Shown here piece by piece: positions 17,317 through 24,039 of a stretch of DNA of 64,000 nucleotides (position 1 is the stretch's first letter; every line of letters begins with the position of its first letter). The position numbers and the translations under genes were made by a program. The stretch comes from Dyadobacter flavalbus (GTDB lineage Bacteria > Bacteroidota > Bacteroidia > Cytophagales > Spirosomataceae), in NCBI RefSeq assembly GCF_006149045.1, contig NZ_VBSN01000027.1, positions 434,001 to 498,000 on the forward strand, written 5' to 3'. The notes beneath the pieces are model-generated. The model was not told the origin of the DNA, did no database searches, and saw nothing but the letters and a program-made list of their open reading frames with translations.

Positions 17317-18819
17317 CTACTTAGTATAACGAGTTGCTTTTGGAGCTTTCGGTAAATTATATGCCGTCTCAAATTTTTTAATTTCCCTCGTGACAACCTT
17401 CCAATGGTTCTTCATTTGTTTATTAATTCCAACTGACGCTTCATTTCCCATAATTCGTGCAGCGGTATGAGCATACGATATGTAATTCCCCCAAAATACT
17501 TTGCCGTTAACTTTTTTTCTAGCTGCTCCTAGATGAGTTTTTCCTCTAAAAATCCCAGCTCTAAAAAGCCATGCATCTTTCTTAATTTCAGCTGACTTGT
17601 TTTTTGCAACCTGGACTCGGGCATAGAATGCTCTACGTCGAATTGCTCTTTTCAAGCTACGATAATATTTGGAGATACTACTATTTCGAATTCTTATATT
17701 TTTTCCATCGAAGTCAAATCCTAGATAGCTAATTGGCTTATCCATAACGCAGTTTTGCCAATCACACACCTTTATGTTCCAAGGCAAGTCAATATTTTCA
17801 CGACTTAAATGAGCAGAAATTGTTTTTTTATCTTGTAATTCTAACCAAAGGTCATTTTCAATAATTTCCTTGATTTTGCAAATAGCCCAATCAATATGCT
17901 CAGTAGGCAACACCAGTAGAATGTCATCAGAGTAGCGTCTATATAGCCCTTTGACCGTACTAGCCATTTTGGTAATCTCGATATCGGCGTTTAAAAAATA
18001 TAGATTTGAAAGAGTCGCACTTATTGGCGTTCCTTGTGGAATTCCTTTTTTTTCATTTTTTGAATCGTATCTTCTTAATAGTTTGTGTTGATAAATAATA
18101 GATCTGAATTGAGGAAATGTTTTGAACAGTGACTTGTATTTAGAATTTTTTAACAGAGTAACTTTCTGTTTGTCAAAATCTGGTATCAATGGAATCAGCT
18201 CTTCTAAATCTACATAACTAGCATTAGTAACTGCCCTGAAAACTTGATAATGATCAATATCTAAAATATTTTGATCGAACAATTTACCCCAACTTTGTTT
18301 TAATTTTTTGTGATCCAGGTTGTCAAAAAAACTTGTAATGTCCAAGCAAACCACCGACAGCTCACAGGCTTCATTGGTAGATATGAAGTCGAATACTTCT
18401 TTTGCGAAATCTATTGTGCATTTGTTCCTATGTTCGTCAAATCGAATTGCTCGATAGCCAATTACAGAGTTATTTAGATCAACATTTGATTCATAAATTG
18501 GATTTAGTTTTTTTTCAATTAGATGTGAGTAATAGGCGAAAATTTGAGCATCTAAATGGTTGGGATAATATATTGGCCTAATCTTAGCCTTGTAAGATCT
18601 TCCAACTTTTCCGCCTTCTATAATATTGTTTTTGTCGCGCTTGTACCTGTGATCAACAATTTTGTAATGTAGTAGGGGTGAGAATCGATGTGCAGCTATA
18701 TTTTCTTTTTTCTTCACATAGGACGAAATGTAACATTTCGTTGCTTTAAGATTCTTCCCACCCAGCCGTGGTGATATATGTAAATATGGTCTCAATCGGA
18801 GCCAATCTTTCATATCCAT
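17317..18819 (-). CDS. Defence-type (DRT/UG) reverse transcriptase
   Basis: A 500-residue reverse transcriptase of the unknown-group (UG/DRT) type. RT motifs: KIRPIYYPNHLDAQ (about 79-92); the first catalytic Asp in VVCLDITSFFDNLDH (D160); GIPQGTPISATLSNLYF (259-275); and RRYSDDILLVLP with catalytic YSDD at 296-299. ISYLGFDFDGKNIRI is the thumb-start motif. There is no maturase or HNH domain (so not a group II intron), no retron msr/msd and no DGR repeats. The C-terminal 150 residues are basic (SLKRAIRRRAFYARV). A structured RNA candidate and promoter lie directly upstream, as in DRT2 and DRT9 systems, where the RT copies that RNA after phage attack. The exact DRT type is not resolved. Notably AT-rich compared with flanking chromosome. 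Confidence 0.85.
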   Translation of the reverse strand: MDMKDWLRLRPYLHISPRLGGKNLKATKCYISSYVKKKENIAAHRFSPLLHYKIVDHRYKRDKNNIIEGGKVGRSYKAKIRPIYYPNHLDAQIFAYYSHLIEKKLNPIYESNVDLNNSVIGYRAIRFDEHRNKCTIDFAKEVFDFISTNEACELSVVCLDITSFFDNLDHKKLKQSWGKLFDQNILDIDHYQVFRAVTNASYVDLEELIPLIPDFDKQKVTLLKNSKYKSLFKTFPQFRSIIYQHKLLRRYDSKNEKKGIPQGTPISATLSNLYFLNADIEITKMASTVKGLYRRYSDDILLVLPTEHIDWAICKIKEIIENDLWLELQDKKTISAHLSRENIDLPWNIKVCDWQNCVMDKPISYLGFDFDGKNIRIRNSSISKYYRSLKRAIRRRAFYARVQVAKNKSAEIKKDAWLFRAGIFRGKTHLGAARKKVNGKVFWGNYISYAHTAARIMGNEASVGINKQMKNHWKVVTREIKKFETAYNLPKAPKATRYTK

Positions 18820-18830
18820 AGATTTAAAAA

Positions 18831-19116
18831 TGTTGGTTGGTTAAAAATCGACGCTATCCTTTATTCATAAATGAATGCAGCCAGTTCGTGTCTTAACGCC
18901 CAAAAAAGGGCACGTCTTTTGGAAAATGAACATTGTTATTCACATAGACACCCAAATAATCCTGAGCAACATGATAACCGTTTCGCTTTACATCATAACG
19001 GGCACTCCTGTGTGGAACCCAGATGATATTTGCACCGCCTACCTCATTTAGATAGGGTATCTCCTCTTTGCAGAGAAGCAACTCAAACACTGTACTGCGG
19101 ACTTAACCAACCAACA
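18831..19116 (-). ncRNA. Candidate template ncRNA of the DRT-type reverse transcriptase
   Basis: A 286-base segment ending 12 bases before the RT gene. Its two ends are perfectly complementary over 14 bases (TGTTGGTTGGTTAA at the 5' side, TTAACCAACCAACA at the 3' side), so the RNA can close into one long-range stem. The promoter at 19120-19149 would start transcription almost exactly at the 5' arm. Inside are a GCCC-U6-GGGC hairpin (about 18913-18899) and an ATTCAT/ATGAAT hairpin near 18865. Size, position and closed ends match the ncRNAs of DRT2-class systems; the U6 loop also recalls a poly-U template of the DRT9 kind. Not related by eye to a known Rfam family. Confidence 0.6.
18893..19090 (-). 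other. Stop-free frame inside the candidate ncRNA
   Basis: From a GTG at 19090 this frame encodes 65 residues (FELLLCKEEIPYLNEVGGAN then IIWVPHRSARYDVKRNGYHV and so on) and is open for 70 codons between stops. It sits almost entirely between the closing stems. It may be a normal small protein, or the unit of a rolling-circle neo-type gene as in DRT2. A 49-codon ATG frame on the opposite strand (18871-19020) is also open, so the coding strand, if any, is undecided. Confidence 0.35.
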
Positions 19117-19119
19117 ATG

Positions 19120-19149
19120 CAATTTACCAACTACTTCGAACCAGGTCAA
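19120..19149 (-). promoter_or_regulatory. Promoter of the ncRNA-RT unit
   Basis: On the minus strand a TTG (19149-19147) is followed after 20 bases by TAAATTG (19126-19120), close to the Bacteroidota TTTG-N19/20-TAnnTTTG consensus with one T missing. The predicted start falls at about 19112-19116, the first bases of the ncRNA's closing stem. Confidence 0.6.
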
Positions 19150-19199
19150 TAAGTTTTACCACAGAAAAATCACTCTTCACCCCAAAATCAATTCTTTTT

Positions 19200-19443
19200 A
19201 TTAACTCTCCCAAAATGGTTGTCGCGAGAAGCATTTGTGTCTGCTCGTTTCAGATTAAAATATTCTCCTGCTAATTGAAAACGGCGAATCTTCTGCGGCT
19301 TCACAGGTGACGGAAATATTTGGAAATTCCGCTTGAAATTTGAATCACTGAGGTGACGCATCAATCCCATAAACGGTTAAAGCTTGATCTATCAGAGCCT
19401 CCTAAATTGGGTCCCCCATTACACAACCTATATCGAGAATTGT
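19200..19443 (-). pseudogene. SAM-dependent methyltransferase remnant
   Basis: On the minus strand one frame reads ATILDIGCVMGDPI, stop, EALIDQALTVYGIDASPQ, stop, FKFQAEFPNISVTCEAAEDS. This is motif I (LDIGCGxG) and the acidic loop (GIDAS) of a class I small-molecule methyltransferase, interrupted by TAG and TGA. Ends are not recoverable. It lies directly upstream of the RT/ncRNA unit and is likely older debris. The stretch 19444-19602 shows no gene. Confidence 0.7.
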
Positions 19444-19602
19444 CGCACATAGAGGTATTGACTTTGCCCAGAGCCGAACTGGCAGCGTACCGATTCATTC
19501 AACACCTTTTGAGCGACAGCAGATGAATGTCGTAGCGTTGTCCCCGTATCCGTTTGCAGATGGGTCAAGATTTGTAATGATCTCAGAATCCAAACACAAT
19601 TA

Positions 19603-19781
19603 TTTTTCACCTCAGCGCAATCGCTATCCTCACTCAAAGCAAAAAGTGACGGGGTTCACCCCTTGACTGCAAATCCATAAGGTGGTTTAAGGAGCGGCAC
19701 AGCCGCGGTAAATAGCCTTATGGATTTGGCGGTCGTCACTTTTTGCTTTGTACCTTTCGTTGCGCTGTGGTGCAAACGCAG
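19603..19781. repeat. Hairpin repeat, copy 2 (MITE-like)
   Basis: Sister of 8782-8983. Its ends form an inverted repeat: CACCTCAGCGCAA and CAAAGCAAAAAGTGACG at the left are matched by the complement of CGTCACTTTTTGCTTTG and TTGCGCTGTGGTG at the right. Inner arms AATCCATAAGG / CCTTATGGATT pair perfectly. It begins nine bases beyond the relaxase stop and could also serve as its terminator. Confidence 0.7.
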
Positions 19782-19789
19782 ATTTCAAA

Positions 19790-21064
19790 TCAAAACCCCA
19801 TCGAAAACCCTTTCTGCTTCTTCCGTTTTGGCTTCTTTAACGGATTCGGTATATACTCGCCATCCTTAACAGGAGACAACAAAGAATCAAGAGACTTATC
19901 ATTCTCCAACGAACTACCATTTCCGACAAGATAAACATTACCCGCACTAGCAGCTTGCCCAACATCCATACCTATCTTTTGAGACTTTTGCTGATGAAGA
20001 GAAAAAGGATCCTCAATGCATCGCTCAGTGATTCCTTTCGCGCTGTACTGCTTACCTAATGTACTCCCATTGAAAACACATTTTGTACGATGGTCTATGT
20101 AAGTAATCCCATAAAGCAGCCCTTCTTCATTCTTTCGGGTTACCGTATCGATCCCGTCTTTTTGAAGAATATTGATAAGCTTGGGCAGTGACACATTGTG
20201 CTTACCAAGTAGAGTCAAATCTATACTATTTTTAACCCGTAATGAATCCTTGCTACAAGTAAGATGCATTTCATTGGCCTGAAAACACACTTGCAGATGC
20301 CGGTACGTCGGCTTGAAATGAAAGTCACTTGCCTTGATGGGCACCCCGACCCGCTTGCCATCCTTATCTAGCACCCGGTACAAGATGCCATTGTGCTTTC
20401 TGATTCTCGAATGTTCCGAGCCAATATCCGCAGCGACATTGAATTGATTAAGAACCGCATTTAATTCGCCGATCGTTGTGAACTTGTATTCTTTCAGAAC
20501 GATATCGAGCACATTGGCAATGGCTTTCTTGGTTTCTGACTTTCCATACTCTGCTTTGACGCTGACCGGCTTCAAAGTAAACTCCTGCACTTTTCGATCT
20601 TGTGCCTTCACCAAACCAAAATCTATCTCAATCTCTTTCCTGGTTTTTTCCGATTGATTTTTGCCTAGGTTGTGCAGTGAGATCCGACTACCATCGGCTT
20701 TGATGTTGGTCGTCACAATATGCACGTGCGGGTGACCGGCATCCCGGTGCTCGTATACGAGAGCGGGTTGCTTCTCAAATCCGATGCCTTTCAAATAGGC
20801 TTTTGAAATCTCCGCAAGCTGTTCTTTGCCCAGCTTTTCCGACGGATCAAAGTTCAGGGACACATGAACCGTATTGACCTTTGTCCTTTTGTTCAAAGCC
20901 AGCTGCCGCTGAATCCGGTTTAGCTTTTGATCAAAACTCAGCGCATCCGCATCCTTGGGGTAGTTGATAGCCGAAATGCATTCTGCATGTCCCTGTTCCA
21001 GCTTTTTCTCATTGTATTGCAGCACAGCCCGTAGCCTACTGCTGGTGTGAATCACTGCAACCAT
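19790..21064 (-). CDS. Relaxase/mobilisation nuclease MobA-type
   Basis: A 424-residue relaxase (Relaxase/MobP-like family) that nicks oriT and leads DNA transfer when a helper conjugation system is present. The N-terminal nuclease domain has Tyr in LRAVLQYNEKKLEQG (Y17, probable catalytic) and the three-His metal motif in HRDAGHPHVHIVTTNI (about residues 128-143). Later parts are less conserved, with a basic tail KKPKRKKQKGFSMGF. The start overlaps the mobC end by 13 bases, so they are translationally coupled. No conjugation (tra) genes are in the window, so the element is mobilisable, not self-transmissible. Confidence 0.9.
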   Translation of the reverse strand: MVAVIHTSSRLRAVLQYNEKKLEQGHAECISAINYPKDADALSFDQKLNRIQRQLALNKRTKVNTVHVSLNFDPSEKLGKEQLAEISKAYLKGIGFEKQPALVYEHRDAGHPHVHIVTTNIKADGSRISLHNLGKNQSEKTRKEIEIDFGLVKAQDRKVQEFTLKPVSVKAEYGKSETKKAIANVLDIVLKEYKFTTIGELNAVLNQFNVAADIGSEHSRIRKHNGILYRVLDKDGKRVGVPIKASDFHFKPTYRHLQVCFQANEMHLTCSKDSLRVKNSIDLTLLGKHNVSLPKLINILQKDGIDTVTRKNEEGLLYGITYIDHRTKCVFNGSTLGKQYSAKGITERCIEDPFSLHQQKSQKIGMDVGQAASAGNVYLVGNGSSLENDKSLDSLLSPVKDGEYIPNPLKKPKRKKQKGFSMGF

Positions 21065-21468
21065 CGGTCTGCCAATTTATCGGTTTGCGATTTGATCTTG
21101 TCCAGGACTGAAAATAGGAATGTCTTTTCAGCTTCGTAGCTGGCAATCCAGTTTCTGAATTCTGAAATTTGGTTGACGGCGTTGAGGCGTTTCGTCGCCT
21201 GGTTGAAGTTGTTGCCAAGTCGGTTAAGTTCTTCCCGCAGCTCCGACAATTCTTCGATCATTTGATCTTCCGAACCGTTCCTTTCGATCACCGTTACCGG
21301 TCGGTTGAAGATTAAGAGCCGTAAAAATTCACTTAATTTCCGACACGTTGTGCGGCCACGTTTGGCTTCCAAACTGGCGTATTCTTTGGGTGTTAACCGG
21401 AAGATTACAAGCTTTGTCTTGTTCGATCTTTCTTCTTTCATCACGATCCTATCTACACTTTCAAACAT
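21052..21468 (-). CDS. MobC-like relaxosome accessory protein
   Basis: A 138-residue protein. The start is the ATG at 21468, preceded at 7 bases by AAGGAG on the coding strand; the longer frame from 21531 lacks this. The N-terminus has a ribbon-helix-helix region (NKTKLVIFRLTPKEYASLEA then RTTCRKLSEFLRLLIFN), and the C-terminal half is helical with the MobC signature ELREELNRLGNNFNQATKRL. MobC proteins bind oriT and help the relaxase. It is the first gene of the mob operon; an 83-bp repeat lies 136 bases upstream. Confidence 0.88.
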   Translation of the reverse strand: MFESVDRIVMKEERSNKTKLVIFRLTPKEYASLEAKRGRTTCRKLSEFLRLLIFNRPVTVIERNGSEDQMIEELSELREELNRLGNNFNQATKRLNAVNQISEFRNWIASYEAEKTFLFSVLDKIKSQTDKLADRWLQ

Positions 21469-21603
21469 TAAAAACTCCTTCAAAAACCTGAACCGACTTT
21501 GGAGGGGAAGGCCAGATCGGGTGCGCAGCAACCGGCGATTGTATTACAATCGTACATCTGGCCAGACGCGCAAAGCAGGCGGCTCATTTGGATTTCAAAG
21601 TCT

Positions 21604-21686
21604 CTGAAACCAGGTACTGAGCTGAGTTGTGAATCTAGTTTATTGAAATGGGATTTGCCTATCCTGTGTAAATTTGCCTTAGGATC
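21604..21686. repeat. 83-bp repeat, copy 2 (oriT candidate)
   Basis: Second copy of the repeat at 9726-9808, eight differences in 83. It lies upstream of mobC-mobA on the template side, a typical oriT position, and ends in an imperfect dyad (ATCCT ... AGGAT). Function as oriT is inferred from position and conservation only. Confidence 0.5.
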
Positions 21687-22626
21687 GGCAGAGGAAATCT
21701 AAGATTATGAGACCAAAGTTATTAGCCTGATAAAATCATTTGGTATACTATAATTTGTAAATCAATTATTCCTAAAATACCTAAATCAAGGTAAATCATC
21801 TTTATTGTACCGTATTCCCTTAGATTTGTCTGATTGGAAAAGAAAAATAACATTTCCTTAACTCATCGTAAAGGCTGTTTTGTGAAAGAAAAATTTTTCT
21901 TATCGGAAGTGTCCGCCGCAATTCGCTTAATAATAAATTGTCAAACAACTTACGTGTATCTTGTGGACAATCTGGCCGAAGCAGAATAAGACGTAGTTTC
22001 TCAAAAACGTCAAAAAAGACAATTTCAACTCCGCGAGATTAATTAACCTGATCATACAGCTTTGCGCTTAGGTAAGTGATGGCCTGATATGCATGCGGAT
22101 TTGCCAGACTAAGGTTGCATTAGGCTTATTTGAAATCGGCTTGATCATACCGCTGGATTGAAATTTTTATCACACGCAACTCTATGGACTGCAAACTCTC
22201 AGAAGGCAGTAAACTTTATTTGAGTAAAAAATGAACAATCTCGGTTCATGTTTTAAAGTTTTTTTGAAAGATAAGGATATCGTCCCCTCAACGGAAGACT
22301 TCGTTCGGAATAAAAACTGCAATGTGAGAGGTAGCACATATGGAAGAAATCAATAAACTTGCAAATATGCGCATATCAAGGCATACCTTCGGCAATATTC
22401 TGAATAGCTGATGGTTTGAACAAAGTCTTAGGACACTTATGATGACTCGCAATGCAGATGTCAACCTAGATTTCGCATGTACTTATAGGACTTACTGGCC
22501 GAAAGAACGCAGTAACAGACTTGTCTAGAAGGGTAGCCAGTCAATCCCATAGACGGGAACTTGTATTATATTTGTATTATTGAAGAAATTTTGCATAAAG
22601 CAAAAACGCATAAACACGTAAACCAC
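21687..22626. other. Gene-poor segment with integrase debris
   Basis: About 940 bases without an intact gene. At about 22363-22410 the plus strand reads NMRISRHTFGNIL, the ISRHTF motif around the second catalytic Arg of a tyrosine recombinase, followed at once by a stop, so it is a small integrase fragment. The promoter of the methyltransferase operon is at its right end. Confidence 0.5.
22567..22574 (+). promoter_or_regulatory. -7 box of the methyltransferase operon
   Basis: TATATTTG matches the Bacteroidota TAnnTTTG -7 box and lies 53 bases before the ATG at 22627. No good -33 element is seen at the usual distance. Confidence 0.5.
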
Positions 22627-24039
22627 ATGAATTCTGTACATTCTAGTCAAAAGGACGAAAATGCTTCTCTAGCATCGATAAGCTTACCGCCTCGACCTGA
22701 GACCATCGACGACAGGATAAGGTTTCAAATTGAAAAGCTGACGGAGGAAAATAGCTCGGTTTGGACTTCACCTGATTACAATCGTAGAGAATACCTTCAC
22801 AGTTTCTTTCAATACCCCGCAATGATGGTTCCTGCTGTGCAGCGGCTAGTTGTAAATATAATTCAAGCGTCCAAGCCAGGCATCAAAAACGTGGTCGACC
22901 CATTTATGGGATCCGCGACGAGTCTGGTCGCGTGTATGGAAAATGGCCTTAATTGTTACGGCCAGGATGTTAACCCATTAGCTAAATTAATAGCCGAAAC
23001 GCGCACAGGTCCATACTATGTAGAAGCCATAAAGGAAAGGAAGCTGCATCTTTTGGATGCAATATCCAAAGACGATGCAGTAAACATTGAGGCTAACTTT
23101 ATCGGCTTGTGGAAGTGGTTCAAAACAGATGTAGCAATAGAATTGTCCAAAATAGTAAGGGCAATTCGAAAAGAGCAACGGCTCGCAATACGGCGGTTCT
23201 ATTGGGTTAATTTGGCAGAAGTCGTCCGAATCAGTTCCAATGATAGAACGTCAACTTTCAAACTGCATGCAAGACCTATAGAAGAGATTAATGTCAGGAA
23301 CATTTCTCCAATTAGAGAGTTTAAGAATCGTCTGAGTAAGAGCATAGAAGATTTAGAACGATTCCGAGATTTTTTGGCAGCTAATGGAAGACTGTCAAAA
23401 GGTTCGTACAAAGGAATAAAAAAAATTACCCTTCAGGATTCAACCAAGCGGATTGTCACTCCAAAAGGGCAAAAGGATTTTTTCGATTTGCTAGTGACTT
23501 CACCTCCCTATGGAGATAATAAGACGACTGTTACCTATGGACAGCATTCATTTCTACCTCTGCAATGGATTGATCTGGAGGACATCGACGAATCCGCAGG
23601 CAACGGGTTTTTAAAAACAACAATGGAAATTGATAGCCGATCACTTGGTGGTCGCATAAAACATTTATCGGATCTCCAGCTCGAGTCTTTATTCATCAAG
23701 TCGCGAACTTTTGAGATGGTTTACAAACAACTTTTATTTACTACTAATGAAAGGCTGAAAAAAGTCATGATCTTCATACAAGATCTGTTTAGCGTGGTTG
23801 AACAAATATCCTATGTTATGAAGCCAAATTCATATCAAGTTTGGACCATTGGTAACAGAACAGTGGGTGGAGTCGAAATACCAAATAATCAAATTCTTAA
23901 GGAGTTTATGTCACATGTAGGCTGCAAGTTAGTTGCCGAAATCGAACGTGAGATTATAAATAAGCGCATGGCTAGGAGAAATGGAGACTCGGTACTTATG
24001 AATGTTGAAGATATTTTAATTTTTAGAAAAGTTGGCTGA
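22627..24039 (+). CDS. DNA methyltransferase (SPPY type) of a three-gene defence-like operon
   Basis: A 470-residue DNA amino-methyltransferase. The ATG at 22627 is preferred over a TTG at 22561 that overlaps the promoter. SAM motif I is VVDPFMGSATSLVAC (about residues 89-103) and the catalytic motif IV is LVTSPPYGDN (about 289-298), the SPPY form usual for N4-cytosine enzymes. Motif I precedes IV with about 190 residues between, which may be the target-recognition part. No restriction endonuclease gene is recognisable nearby. The next gene overlaps it by eight bases, so the two are coupled. It probably marks host DNA for the double-GHKL partner. Confidence 0.85.
   Translation: MNSVHSSQKDENASLASISLPPRPETIDDRIRFQIEKLTEENSSVWTSPDYNRREYLHSFFQYPAMMVPAVQRLVVNIIQASKPGIKNVVDPFMGSATSLVACMENGLNCYGQDVNPLAKLIAETRTGPYYVEAIKERKLHLLDAISKDDAVNIEANFIGLWKWFKTDVAIELSKIVRAIRKEQRLAIRRFYWVNLAEVVRISSNDRTSTFKLHARPIEEINVRNISPIREFKNRLSKSIEDLERFRDFLAANGRLSKGSYKGIKKITLQDSTKRIVTPKGQKDFFDLLVTSPPYGDNKTTVTYGQHSFLPLQWIDLEDIDESAGNGFLKTTMEIDSRSLGGRIKHLSDLQLESLFIKSRTFEMVYKQLLFTTNERLKKVMIFIQDLFSVVEQISYVMKPNSYQVWTIGNRTVGGVEIPNNQILKEFMSHVGCKLVAEIEREIINKRMARRNGDSVLMNVEDILIFRKVG

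Noticed and set aside
17139..17324. 61-codon ORF between hipA and the RT gene
   Set aside because: No start context or family signal, and it overlaps the RT gene's 3' end.
17317..18819. Group II intron, retron or diversity-generating retroelement
   Set aside because: No maturase or HNH part, no msr/msd-like paired repeats, no template/variable repeats; the upstream closed RNA fits DRT systems better.
19188..19370. 60-codon minus-strand ORF
   Set aside because: It is an out-of-frame reading of the methyltransferase remnant.
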